Assembly (NCBI RefSeq): GCF_002872475.1 | Contig: NZ_CP025682.1 | Location: 2,294,001 to 2,358,000, forward strand | Reading direction: 5' to 3' | DNA length: 64,000 nucleotides | Source of the DNA: Pseudazoarcus pumilus | Lineage (GTDB): Bacteria > Pseudomonadota > Gammaproteobacteria > Burkholderiales > Rhodocyclaceae | In this document: positions 1 through 10,604 of the stretch, one piece after another | Numbering within the stretch: position 1 is the stretch's first letter | Layout: the number at the start of each line of letters is the position of its first letter | Notes under the pieces: model-generated | What the model saw: only the letters and a program-made list of their open reading frames with translations | Told to the model about the DNA's origin: nothing | The model's database searches: none | Position numbers and translations under genes: made by a program

Positions 1-1
1 T

Positions 2-106
2 GATGATGTGCGCCGCGCGCAGGAGCTTCTCGGGCACTCGACCGAGGCCACCACGGCGGGGATATACCGCCGCCGGCGCGGCAACAAAGTTGCGCCGGTG
101 CGGTGA
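2..106 (+). CDS. Tyrosine recombinase/integrase, C-terminal end only
   Basis: Only the last 34 codons are in the window, in frame 2, ending at TGA 104-106. They read as the end of a phage-type tyrosine recombinase catalytic domain: an LLGHST segment followed by a GIYRR segment carrying the probable nucleophilic Tyr, then a basic tail. The LGHS...Y spacing is typical of the family. The gene runs towards the 3' end of the tRNA-Thr gene 70 bp away, the usual neighbourhood of an island or prophage integrase. The rest of the protein and of any element lies to the left of the window. Confidence 0.75.
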   Translation, partial: DDVRRAQELLGHSTEATTAGIYRRRRGNKVAPVR

Positions 107-129
107 GTTTGTAACGCAGTTTGTAACGC
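106..129. repeat. Perfect 12-bp tandem repeat after integrase stop
   Basis: Two exact head-to-tail copies of AGTTTGTAACGC (106-117 and 118-129) begin at the last base of the integrase stop codon. Tandem short repeats between an integrase and its tRNA target could be recombinase or excisionase arm sites. That role is an inference. Confidence 0.6.
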
Positions 130-135
130 GCCCAC

Positions 136-169
136 AAAAAAGCGCGGCTCCCATCTCTGAAAGCCGCGC
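136..169 (-). terminator. Rho-independent terminator of tRNA-Thr
   Basis: On the minus strand an 8-bp GC stem (142-149 with 162-169) is followed by a run of six T (136-141). It lies immediately downstream of the tRNA-Thr gene. Confidence 0.75.
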
Positions 170-175
170 CGATAC

Positions 176-251
<76 letters not shown>

Positions 252-298
252 GAAGGGTCGCAAATATACCCGAGGGCGGGCCCGGCATCAACTGCGTT

Positions 299-988
299 TC
301 AGACGACCTTGAGCTTGAGCCCGCACACGCCCTCGACTGCGCCTTCCATGATGTCGCCGCGCTGGATCGGTCCCACGCCCGCGGGCGTACCGGTCATGAT
401 CAGGTCGCCCGGCTGCAGTTCGAAAAAGCGCGACAGGATCGAAATCTGCTCGGCGGTCTTCCAGATCATCTGGTCGAGGTCGCCACGCTGTCGCAACTCG
501 CCATTGACCCGGAAGACGATCTCGCCCCGACTCGGGTGGCCGGTCAGCGCGACCGGCACCAGTTCCGAACACGGCGCGGAATGTTCGAAGGCCTTGCCCA
601 CGTCCCACGGTCGGCCGAGCTTCTTGGCCTCGGCCTGCAGGTCGCGACGCGTCATGTCGAGACCGACGCCGTAGCCGAACACCAGGTCGAGCGCGCGTTC
701 GACCGGCACGTCGCGACCGCCCTTGCCGAGCGCGACGATCATTTCGAATTCGTAGTGCACGTCGACGCTGCAGTCGGGATAGGGAAAGTTGGCGTCGACG
801 AGCACGTTGTCGGCGCTTTTCTGGAAGAAGAACGGCGGCTCCCGGTCCGGGTCGTGGCCCATCTCGACGGCATGCGCGGCGTAGTTGCGTCCGATGCAGT
901 AAACGCGGTGAATCGGAAAGCGCTGCGGCGTTCCGCGCACCGGCAGGCTCGGCCGGTGCGGTGGCTGGAATACGTAGTCCTCACTCAT
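299..988 (-). CDS. Fumarylacetoacetate hydrolase-family protein
   Basis: This 229-aa protein belongs to the FAH superfamily, whose members hydrolyse or decarboxylate beta-diketo acids such as fumarylpyruvate, acylpyruvates or 2-oxohept-3-enedioate. Visible family signatures are the IGRNYAAHA segment near residue 32, the metal-binding ExE pair in HYEFEMIVAL, the downstream Asp in GLDMTRRDLQ, and the C-terminal GDLIMTGTPAGVG motif. The length matches the short single-domain bacterial form closest to fumarylpyruvate hydrolases. A GGAG Shine-Dalgarno precedes the chosen ATG. It stands alone upstream of tRNA-Thr on the same strand, and no aromatic-degradation genes adjoin it, so the exact substrate is open. 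Confidence 0.85.
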   Translation of the reverse strand: MSEDYVFQPPHRPSLPVRGTPQRFPIHRVYCIGRNYAAHAVEMGHDPDREPPFFFQKSADNVLVDANFPYPDCSVDVHYEFEMIVALGKGGRDVPVERALDLVFGYGVGLDMTRRDLQAEAKKLGRPWDVGKAFEHSAPCSELVPVALTGHPSRGEIVFRVNGELRQRGDLDQMIWKTAEQISILSRFFELQPGDLIMTGTPAGVGPIQRGDIMEGAVEGVCGLKLKVV

Positions 989-1641
989 GGCGAGACTCCA
1001 TCCGGGACGATGCCCTTAGCGACCTCGCATGACGCAACGCGCAAAGACCGGACGAGGCCGGCCGCGGATCATTCGGCATCGACCGACAGGCATGCCCGTG
1101 CGCCCCTGTGATCGCCTCGATGCGGCAACACATGCCGGGCGAAAGGCCTGCGTGAGGAATGTCGCAACGCATCATAGAACGAAGCGCGGATTCCTGTAGA
1201 ACAACCCCTGGATCGGTAAAGCTTTCAGCATGCTTACACGGAAATTGTGCTGTTTCATGATCTTGACGAATCGTTGCAGCACAGTCCAGCTTGCATGTAT
1301 ACGTAGAAGTACTATATTGCAATGCACCAAACAATCTTTTAAAACTCTGACTCCCACACCCGGGTTTTATGTCTTTTACAAGACCTGAGCACCCCGTAAG
1401 GGCCGTTCAGGCATCAGCAGTGCGGATTGCGGACGACCTTCGCAAGCAGCGCGCCGCGACAGACACGGAGACGGCCGACCGGATCGGGTCGGCCCGACAC
1501 CGTCGATCCAGATGTCTTCGCATTCATCAAGGAGCGCTCATGATCCTCGACCAATCCCACGGCCAGCATGCGGACACCGCGACGCTGCCCGACCGAGACG
1601 CGGCAGGCGCCGCACCCCACCACGCCGACCGGAGACCCGCC
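989..1641. other. Intergenic region upstream of glcB
   Basis: About 650 bp lie between the divergent FAH gene and malate synthase. The stretch 1190-1370 is clearly AT-richer than its surroundings and holds the promoter candidate listed separately. An open frame runs in from 1369 in frame with glcB, but the 91-residue extension has no similarity to malate synthase and is taken as untranslated leader. I see no RNA gene or repeat here. Confidence 0.5.
1291..1318 (+). promoter_or_regulatory. Candidate sigma-70 promoter for glcB
   Basis: TTGCAT (1291-1296), a 16-bp spacer and TATATT (1313-1318) lie in the AT-rich part of the upstream region. It would give a leader of about 315 nt. This is pattern-matching only. 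Confidence 0.3.
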
Positions 1642-3828
1642 ATGAACAGCCGTATCCGTTGCGAGCGGCTCGGCGTCGATGCCGGGCTGCACCACTTCAT
1701 CGAAAACGAAGCCCTGCCCGGCACCGGCGTCCAACCGGCGGCCTTCTGGAAGGGACTGTCGGAACTCGCCCATGACCTGGCCCCGCGCGTTCGCGAACTG
1801 CTCGCCACGCGTGACCGCATCCAGGCCGAGATGGACCGCTGGCACCGCGAGCACCCCGGGCCGATCCGCGATGCCGCCGCCTACCGGGCCCATCTCGAAG
1901 CCATCGGTTATCTCGTGCCGCAGCCCGCGCCATTTTCGGTCAGCACCACCGACGTCGACGAGGAAACCTGCAGTATCGCCGGGCCGCAACTGGTCGTGCC
2001 CGTCACCAATGCTCGCTATGCGCTCAACGCCGCCAATGCGCGCTGGGGCAGTCTGTACGACGCGCTTTACGGCACGGATGCGCTGCCAGAGGATGACGGC
2101 ACGGAGCGACGCAAGGGCTACAACCCGGTACGCGGGCGCAAGGTCGTCGAGCGCGTGCGCGAGTTCCTCGACGAGGTCGCACCGCTGGCGTCCGGCAGGC
2201 ACGCCTGGGCGCGCGCCTATCGCGTGCGGGATGGTCGTCTCCTCGTACAGCTCGAGAACGGCTCGGACACGGGACTGGAGCACGCAGAGCGCTTTGCCGG
2301 ATTCCAGGGCGATCCGTCTTCGCCCGAGTGCGTTCTGCTGCGCCACAACGGCCTGCACGTCGAGATTCGCATCGACCCGGAAAGCCCCACCGGCCGCGTC
2401 GACGCGGCCGGGGTGTCCGACGTCATCGTCGAGGCGGCGCTGACCACCATCATCGACCTGGAGGATTCGATCGCCGCGGTCGACGCCGACGACAAGGTGC
2501 TGGCCTACCGCAACTGGCTGGGTCTGATGCAGGGCACGCTCAGCACGAGTTTCGTCAAGGGCGGCGAGACCGTGCGCCGCACGCTCGCGCCGGACCGCGA
2601 ATACACCGCGCCCGACGGCGCAACGCTGCGCCTGCACGGGCGCTCGCTGATGTTCATCCGTAACGTCGGCTCGCTGCTCACCTGCCCTGCGGTGACGCTC
2701 GAGGACGGCAGCGAGATTCCCGAGGAGATCCTCGACGCCGCGGTGACCGTGGCCATCGCGATGCATGACCTGGCGGCGCGGCGCAACTCGCGCACCGGCA
2801 GCATCTACATCGTCAAGCCCAAGATGCACGGGCCAGAGGAAGTGGCTCTCGCCGACGAGCTGTTCGGCCGCGTCGAGGCCATGCTCGGCCTGCCGCGCGA
2901 CACGCTGAAGATGGGCATCATGGACGAGGAGCGCCGCACCTCGGTGAATCTGGCCGCCTGCATCCATGCCGCACGCTCGCGCGTGGCCTTCATCAACACC
3001 GGCTTTCTCGACCGCACCGGTGACGAGATCCACACCGCGATGGAAGCCGGCCCGATGCTGCGCAAGGGCGCGATGAAGGGCACGCCGTGGATCACCGCCT
3101 ACGAGCGCCACAACGTACTCGCCGGCCTGGCCTGCGGCCTGCGCGGTCGCGCGCAGATCGGTAAGGGCATGTGGGCCATGCCCGACCGCATGGCGGCCAT
3201 GCTCGAGCAGAAGATCGCCCACCCGCAGGCCGGCGCCAACACCGCCTGGGTGCCCTCGCCGACCGCCGCGACGCTGCACGCGCTGCACTACCATCGCGTG
3301 GACGTCACCGCGCTGCAGGAGAAGATGGAGCGCGAAAACGACTTCGCCGCGCTGCGCGACGAACTGCTCGCCGACCTGCTCACGGTGCCGGTGGTCGAGC
3401 GCGCCGAATGGTCGGCCGACGAGATTCGCCAGGAACTGGAAAACAACGCCCAGGGCATCCTCGGCTACGTCGTGCGCTGGATCGATCAGGGCGTGGGCTG
3501 CTCCAAGGTGCCCGACATCAACGACGTCGGCCTGATGGAGGACCGGGCCACGCTGCGCATCTCCAGTCAGCACATCGCCAACTGGCTGCGCCATGGCGTA
3601 TGCACCGAACAGCAGGTGCGCGACACCATGCGCCGCATGGCGGCGGTGGTCGACGGCCAGAACGCCGACGACCCGGCCTACCGCCCGATGAGCGAGGACT
3701 TCGAGCACTCGGCGGCCTTCCGCGCCGCCTGCGCGTTGGTCTTCGAAGGCTGCGCCCAGCCCAACGGCTATACCGAACCGCTGCTGCATCACTGGCGGCG
3801 CAAGGCCAAGGCGGCGGCCACGGGCTGA
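1642..3828 (+). CDS. glcB: Malate synthase G
   Basis: A 728-aa enzyme that condenses glyoxylate with acetyl-CoA to malate in the cytoplasm, closing the glyoxylate bypass and glycolate assimilation. The length fits the G isoform (about 720-730 aa) rather than the A isoform. Catalytic landmarks are visible: the Arg in [13 protein letters not shown], the acidic metal ligands in [13 protein letters not shown], the [12 protein letters not shown] segment, and the C-terminal [15 protein letters not shown] region that holds the reactive Cys and base Asp. I start at the ATG of [10 protein letters not shown] because family similarity begins there. A weak GGAG lies upstream. The gene stands alone and ends at a strong hairpin. 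A glyoxylate-type aminotransferase lies 2.8 kb downstream. Confidence 0.95.
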   Translation: MNSRIRCERLGVDAGLHHFIENEALPGTGVQPAAFWKGLSELAHDLAPRVRELLATRDRIQAEMDRWHREHPGPIRDAAAYRAHLEAIGYLVPQPAPFSVSTTDVDEETCSIAGPQLVVPVTNARYALNAANARWGSLYDALYGTDALPEDDGTERRKGYNPVRGRKVVERVREFLDEVAPLASGRHAWARAYRVRDGRLLVQLENGSDTGLEHAERFAGFQGDPSSPECVLLRHNGLHVEIRIDPESPTGRVDAAGVSDVIVEAALTTIIDLEDSIAAVDADDKVLAYRNWLGLMQGTLSTSFVKGGETVRRTLAPDREYTAPDGATLRLHGRSLMFIRNVGSLLTCPAVTLEDGSEIPEEILDAAVTVAIAMHDLAARRNSRTGSIYIVKPKMHGPEEVALADELFGRVEAMLGLPRDTLKMGIMDEERRTSVNLAACIHAARSRVAFINTGFLDRTGDEIHTAMEAGPMLRKGAMKGTPWITAYERHNVLAGLACGLRGRAQIGKGMWAMPDRMAAMLEQKIAHPQAGANTAWVPSPTAATLHALHYHRVDVTALQEKMERENDFAALRDELLADLLTVPVVERAEWSADEIRQELENNAQGILGYVVRWIDQGVGCSKVPDINDVGLMEDRATLRISSQHIANWLRHGVCTEQQVRDTMRRMAAVVDGQNADDPAYRPMSEDFEHSAAFRAACALVFEGCAQPNGYTEPLLHHWRRKAKAAATG

Positions 3829-3850
3829 GCGACGGCGCTTTTGCACTGTG

Positions 3851-3878
3851 CACGACGGCGCCTGCGGGCGCCGTCGTG
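3851..3878 (+). terminator. Hairpin terminator after glcB
   Basis: A perfect 12-bp inverted repeat with a 4-nt loop (3851-3862 and 3867-3878) lies 22 bp after the glcB stop. Only a short T run follows, so termination efficiency is uncertain. Confidence 0.5.
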
Positions 3879-3950
3879 GTTTGCGCCCATTGCATCGACG
3901 CGCGCACAGGCGGAAACTGACCGGCAACAGTCCCGCCGGAGGTGTTCGCC

Positions 3951-5990
3951 ATGATCCCTGTCTCGGTGCATGACGTCCGCAACATCGCCCTGCTCGGGCA
4001 CGCCGGTTGCGGCAAGACCACCCTCGTCGAAGCGCTGCTCGCCGCAGCCGGCGAGATCGGCGCGGCGGGCAGCGTGGAACGCGGCACGACGCAGACCGAC
4101 TTCGACCCGCTCGAACGCGAGATGGGGCACTCGCTGTCGGCAGCCGTGGTGCATCTGGAGCGCGACGGCCACTGGATCAACCTGATCGACACCCCTGGCC
4201 TGCCCGATCTGGCCGGCCGCGCGCTGTGTGCGCTGGGTGCTGCCGACACCGGGGCGGTGCTGATCGACGCCTCATCGGGCATCGAGAGCGTCACACGACG
4301 CATGATGGCCGCGGCCGCCGACAAGTGCAGACTGATCGTCGTCAGCAAGATCGACGCGGCGGGCTGGGACGCGGCCGCGCTGATGGACGAGATCGCGCAC
4401 AGCTTCGGCCGCGAGTGCCTGCCCATCAACCTGCCCTCGGCCGACGGGACGCGCGTGGTGGACTGCTTCTTGGCGCCCGACTATGAGGCCGACACCGCAT
4501 GCTCGAGCGTGCGCGAGGCACATGACATCCTCGTCGACCAGGTCGTCGAACTCGACGAGGATCTGATGGCGGCCTATCTCGAACAGGGCGAGACGCTCGA
4601 CCCGCAGCAACTCCACGACCCGTTCGAGCGCGCCCTGCGCGAAGGCCATCTGGTGCCGGTGTGCTTCGTGTCCGCGCGCAGCGGCGCCGGCGTGCATGAG
4701 TTGCTCGACATCGTCGCGCAACTCATGCCGGACCCCACCGAAGGAAATCCGCCGCGCTTTTGCGACGGCGAGGGCGCCGCGGCGCGCGCGGTGGATGTCG
4801 TGCCCGATCCCGAGCGTCATGTCGTCGCCCATGTGTTCGCGATCGCCAACGATCCCTTCCGCGGCAAGCTCGCACTGCTGCGCATCCACCAGGGGCGCAT
4901 CACGCCCAACACCCAGCTCTACATCGGCGATGCGCGCAAGAGCTTTCGCGTCGCTCACCTGCTGCGCCCGCAGGGTCGCAATCAGGTGGAGACGCCGGCC
5001 GGAGTACCGGGCGACCTGTGCGCACTCGCGCGCATCGACGAGATCCATCTGGGCGACGTGCTGCACGACTCCCACGACGAGGATGCGCTGCACCTGGTAC
5101 ACCCGCCCTACCCGCAGCCGGTGTTCGGTCTGGCGCTGATCCCGCACAAGCATGGCGACGAGCAGAAACTGTCCGAGGCGCTCGCGCGCCTGGTCGACGA
5201 AGACCCGTGCATCGAGACCGGCTTCGACGCGCAGTCGCGACATCTGGTGGTGCGCGGCCTGGGCGAGATGCACCTGCGCATCGTGCAGGAGCAATTGCGC
5301 AGCCGCTGGAACCTGCAATTCGACACCGCCCCGCCCGCCGTACCCTATCGCGAGACCATCGCCGGCAGCGCCGAGGCGCGCTACCGCCACAAGAAGCAAA
5401 GCGGCGGCGCCGGCCAGTTCGGCGAGGTCGCACTGCGCGTGGAGGCGCTGCCGCGCGGCGCCGGCATCGAACTGGGCAACGAGGTCAAGGGCGGCGCCAT
5501 CCCCACCAACTTCCTGCCGGCCGTCGAAAAGGGTGTGCGCCAGGCGCTCGACGAGGGCGCACTGGCCGGCTTCCCGGTGCAGGACGTGCGCGTGGTGCTG
5601 GTCGACGGCAAACACCATCCGGTCGATTCCAACGAGATCTCCTTCGTCACCGCCGGGCGTGCGGCGACCATCGATGCGCTGCTCGCCGCACGCCCCATCG
5701 TACTCGAGCCACAGATCGAGATCGCGCTCGACATCGACGAGCATCACTTCGGCGAGGTCAGCGCGGAGTTCGCCACGCGGCGCGGGCGCATCACCGGCAC
5801 CGAAACGGCGGCCGACGGGCTGACGCGGCTGGTCGCGGCGATGCCGCTGGCCGAACTCGACGGCTTCGAGGCCCGCCTCAAGGCCATCCTCGCTGGCTCG
5901 AGCACCTTCACGCTCACCGCCGCCGGTTTCGAGCCGGCGCCACCCGAAGTGCAGAAGAAACTCGCCTCCACGCGGGGCAACGGTGGCTGA
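3951..5990 (+). CDS. Elongation factor G-like translational GTPase
   Basis: A 679-aa paralogue of EF-G with the domain order GTPase, beta-barrel, domains III-V. The P-loop GHAGCGKTT is at residues 16-24 and the G3 motif DTPGLPDL is present. The G4 position reads SKID instead of the canonical NKxD, a departure from the main ribosomal factor. The later EF-G domains are complete (YRHKKQSGGAGQFGEV and QDVRVVLVDGKHH segments). The start ATG has a GGAGG Shine-Dalgarno 8 nt upstream. It is not beside rpsL/rpsG/tuf, where the housekeeping fusA normally sits, so it is probably a second EF-G whose role (back-translocation, recycling or stress) cannot be told from sequence. Its end overlaps the next gene. 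Confidence 0.85.
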   Translation: MIPVSVHDVRNIALLGHAGCGKTTLVEALLAAAGEIGAAGSVERGTTQTDFDPLEREMGHSLSAAVVHLERDGHWINLIDTPGLPDLAGRALCALGAADTGAVLIDASSGIESVTRRMMAAAADKCRLIVVSKIDAAGWDAAALMDEIAHSFGRECLPINLPSADGTRVVDCFLAPDYEADTACSSVREAHDILVDQVVELDEDLMAAYLEQGETLDPQQLHDPFERALREGHLVPVCFVSARSGAGVHELLDIVAQLMPDPTEGNPPRFCDGEGAAARAVDVVPDPERHVVAHVFAIANDPFRGKLALLRIHQGRITPNTQLYIGDARKSFRVAHLLRPQGRNQVETPAGVPGDLCALARIDEIHLGDVLHDSHDEDALHLVHPPYPQPVFGLALIPHKHGDEQKLSEALARLVDEDPCIETGFDAQSRHLVVRGLGEMHLRIVQEQLRSRWNLQFDTAPPAVPYRETIAGSAEARYRHKKQSGGAGQFGEVALRVEALPRGAGIELGNEVKGGAIPTNFLPAVEKGVRQALDEGALAGFPVQDVRVVLVDGKHHPVDSNEISFVTAGRAATIDALLAARPIVLEPQIEIALDIDEHHFGEVSAEFATRRGRITGTETAADGLTRLVAAMPLAELDGFEARLKAILAGSSTFTLTAAGFEPAPPEVQKKLASTRGNGG

Positions 5991-6270
5991 GTCGGACGCC
6001 GAGGCACAGCGCCAGCGCGCACTCGCGCGGCACTGGCGTGCCAGCCTGCGGCTGACGGCGGCCCTGCTCGTGCTGTGGTTCGCCGTGGTCATCGTCGCGG
6101 CGATCTACGCGCGCGCGCTCAGTAATTTCAGCGTGCTGGGCATCCCCCTGTCCTTCTACATCTTCGCGCAGGGCGCACCCCTGCTCTTTCTCGCCATCAT
6201 CGGCGTATACGCCCGGCACATGAACCGCGCCGATCGCCGCTTTGCAAAAAAACACCCCCGGTCTGCGTGA
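5983..6270 (+). CDS. DUF4212 small membrane protein (symporter partner)
   Basis: A 95-aa protein with two transmembrane helices (about residues 22-46 and 52-78) and a charged N-terminus. The pattern ALLVLWFAVV...SFYIFAQGAPLLFLAIIGVYA...MNRAD matches DUF4212. This family is usually encoded directly upstream of a large sodium:solute symporter of the acetate/ActP type and is thought to be its small subunit. Here no symporter follows: the next gene is an aminotransferase behind a terminator. The GTG start overlaps the EF-G-like stop by 8 nt, suggesting translational coupling. Confidence 0.75.
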   Translation: MAESDAEAQRQRALARHWRASLRLTAALLVLWFAVVIVAAIYARALSNFSVLGIPLSFYIFAQGAPLLFLAIIGVYARHMNRADRRFAKKHPRSA

Positions 6271-6579
6271 AATTGTCCCTGTGCAAGCTTTCTGTAAGTT
6301 TCGCCACCGATACTGCCTCCAACGACGCAGCAATGCCGGGCTTTCACGACAAGCCGCAAACGGCGGGGCCGGTAACCCGAATCGCTGCTCATGCACAGAC
6401 CACTTCCACTGCGGACTTTTGCCCGCGTGCTTGCAACCCCCGCTTGTCGGGGGTTTTTTTTGTGCATTGCCACGTCGAATGCCGGTAAGGCACGACCATC
6501 AGGCTTGCAAAGTCGGCAATTCATCGGCACTCGATGATATAATCGCACGCTTTTCTCCCCCTGTTTTCGAGGTGCCACC
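6271..6579. other. Intergenic region with possible structured transcript
   Basis: This 309-bp gap holds no convincing gene. CTGTGCA-AGC (6279-6288) can pair with GCT-CA-TGCACAG (6387-6398), enclosing about 100 nt, and a strong terminator follows at 6435-6461. That leaves the outline of a roughly 180-nt structured RNA. I could not match it to 6S RNA, glycine, cobalamin or other riboswitch consensus sequences. Confidence 0.35.
6435..6461 (+). terminator. Strong Rho-independent terminator
   Basis: An 8-bp stem (6435-6442 with 6448-6455), a 5-nt loop and an eight-T run (6454-6461). It lies 165 bp after the DUF4212 gene and 118 bp before the aminotransferase start. Confidence 0.85.
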
Positions 6580-7815
6580 TTGACCCTCGCCGTCCAGCCC
6601 CCGCTCGAGATCGATACCTTCCACCCGCCGCGTCGCATCCTGCTCGGTCCGGGCCCGTCGGACCTGCACCCGCAGGTCAAGTCGGCGCTCGCCCAGGGCG
6701 TGATCGGCTACCTCGATCCGGTCTTCGTGTCGATGATGGAAGAGCTCAAGACGCTGATGCGCTACGCCTTCCAGACGAAGAACGCGCTCACCTTCCCGAT
6801 GTCGGGCCCAGGCTCGGTCGGCATGGAGGCATGCTTCGTCAACCTGGTCGAGCCGGGTGACAAGGTCATCGTGTGCCGCAACGGCGTGTTCGGCGGACGC
6901 ATGATCGAGAACGTGGAGCGCTGCGGCGCCACGGCCATCGTCGTCGAGGACGAGTGGGGCCTGGCGGTCGACCCGCAGAAGCTCGAGGACGCGCTGCGCG
7001 CCCATCCGGACGCGCGTCTGGTGGCCTTCGTGCATGCCGAAACCTCGACCGGCGCGCAGTCGGACGCGCAGACGCTGTGCGACATCGCGCGCCGTCACGA
7101 CTGCCTGACCATCGTCGACGCCGTCACCTCGCTCGCCGGCACCCCGGTGCTGGTCGACGAATGGGGTGCGGACGCAGTGTATTCGGCCACGCAGAAGTGT
7201 TTGTCGTGCACGCCGGGCCTGTCGCCGGTGACCTTCTCCGATCGCGCGATCGAGAAGGTGCGCGCGCGCCAGACGCGCGTGCAGAGCTGGTTCATGGACC
7301 TGAAGCTGGTGCTCGACTACTGGAGCGCCTCGCAGCGTACCTATCACCACACCGCGCCGGGCAACAGCCTGTACGGTCTGCACGAGGCCCTGCGCCTGCT
7401 CGCCGCCGAAGGTCTGGAGCACGCCTGGGCGCGCCATCGCCGCCACCACGAAGCGCTCAAGGCCGGCCTGGACCAGCTCGGCCTGGAGTTCATCGTGCCC
7501 GAGGGCGCACGCCTGCCGCAGATGAACGCGGTGCGCATCCCGGATGGCATGGACGACAAGGCCATTCGTCGCGCCCTGCTCGACGAATACGCAGTCGAAA
7601 TCGGCGCCGGCCTCGGCCCGCTCGCCGGCAAGATCTGGCGCTTCGGCCTGATGGGCTACTCTGCACGCGAGGAGAACGTGCTGGGCGCGCTGTCCGCGAT
7701 GGAAATGGTGCTCGCTGCCAACGGCATGAAGGTCGATCAGGGTGCGGCCATCACCGCCGCCCAGCGCGTGCTCGCCACGCACCACCACGTGCCGGCTTCG
7801 GCGACCTCGGCCTGA
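6580..7815 (+). CDS. Class V aminotransferase (alanine/serine-glyoxylate type)
   Basis: A 411-aa fold-type I PLP enzyme of the alanine-glyoxylate/serine-glyoxylate aminotransferase group. These enzymes move the amino group of alanine or serine to glyoxylate, giving glycine. The Schiff-base lysine is K206 in YSATQKCLSC and the pyridine-nitrogen aspartate is D180 in TIVDAVTS. GPGPSDLHPQV near the N-terminus and the AETSTGA segment are family marks. The start is TTG with GAGG 7 nt upstream; no ATG occurs before residue 52. Malate synthase G in the same region also uses glyoxylate, so a shared role in glyoxylate metabolism is plausible but not shown. Substrate preference is not decidable here. 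Confidence 0.88.
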   Translation: MTLAVQPPLEIDTFHPPRRILLGPGPSDLHPQVKSALAQGVIGYLDPVFVSMMEELKTLMRYAFQTKNALTFPMSGPGSVGMEACFVNLVEPGDKVIVCRNGVFGGRMIENVERCGATAIVVEDEWGLAVDPQKLEDALRAHPDARLVAFVHAETSTGAQSDAQTLCDIARRHDCLTIVDAVTSLAGTPVLVDEWGADAVYSATQKCLSCTPGLSPVTFSDRAIEKVRARQTRVQSWFMDLKLVLDYWSASQRTYHHTAPGNSLYGLHEALRLLAAEGLEHAWARHRRHHEALKAGLDQLGLEFIVPEGARLPQMNAVRIPDGMDDKAIRRALLDEYAVEIGAGLGPLAGKIWRFGLMGYSAREENVLGALSAMEMVLAANGMKVDQGAAITAAQRVLATHHHVPASATSA

Positions 7816-7832
7816 CCGACACGTCGCGCCGC

Positions 7833-7865
7833 AAAAAAAAGCCACGGCATGCCGTGGCTTTTTTT
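7833..7865. terminator. Bidirectional terminator between convergent genes
   Basis: A GCCACGG/CCGTGGC stem at 7841-7857 is flanked by eight A on the left and seven T on the right, so it works in both directions. It separates the aminotransferase (+) from icd (-). Confidence 0.85.
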
Positions 7866-7918
7866 CGTCCGCCGGACAGCCCGCCTGGCGCGCCTTGCGC
7901 CAGGACGGGGTGGGCGCC

Positions 7919-10162
<2,244 letters not shown>

Positions 10163-10604
10163 TGCTTGTTTCTCCCTCATGGTCTGGGTGCGCTGATCGA
10201 CGGATGGCACCCGCAGGCGCCGGCGCTGCGAGAGACACGGGAACAGGCGCCCGGCCGGGCGCGCCCCTCGCGACGGCCTCCCGCCTTGTGTGCAGCCACT
10301 TCCGGCACGAGCACGGGCTGACCGCCATGCGCTGCCGTGCGGCTTCCAGGCGAGTTTGCTGGTGCCATTATAGCGCCGCGAGGGCGTCTGCATGCCAGCC
10401 GCCAAACTCGCTGACAATATAACATTATATATAAGACACAAGACATGCGGGGCGCGGCCACTGTGCGAAAGGTATCGGCGCCCCTGTCCGCAGGAGTCGC
10501 GCCTCACATGAGGTCTCACGCGGCCATGAAAAACGGGCCGTGCGACACAATGGTCACACGGCCCGCCCGGAGGTGTTTTTTGCCGGGCAAAGCCCGGCGG
10601 GCCG
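10163..10604. other. Intergenic region upstream of icd
   Basis: This 442-bp gap between icd and soxB (both minus strand) holds the soxB terminator at one end and the icd upstream region at the other. A perfect TATAAT on the minus strand (10367-10372) and an AT-rich block at 10411-10440 with a second TATAAT are promoter candidates for icd, but neither has a good -35 at standard spacing. I see no gene or repeat. Confidence 0.4.
10529..10565 (-). terminator. Terminator at the end of the sox operon
   Basis: On the minus strand a 9-bp stem (10557-10565 with 10534-10542) is followed by five T (10529-10533), 40 bp after the soxB stop. Confidence 0.7.

Noticed and set aside
106-129. CRISPR repeat
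   Set aside because: Only two 12-bp copies without spacers; no array or cas gene is in the window.
1369-1641. N-terminal extension of malate synthase
   Set aside because: The frame is open for 91 codons before the chosen start, but the residues are unlike any malate synthase and the family length fits the later ATG.
6279-6461. 6S RNA or riboswitch
   Set aside because: I tried to match 6S, glycine, cobalamin, TPP and SAH consensus elements and found none, so it is only reported as an unassigned structured region.
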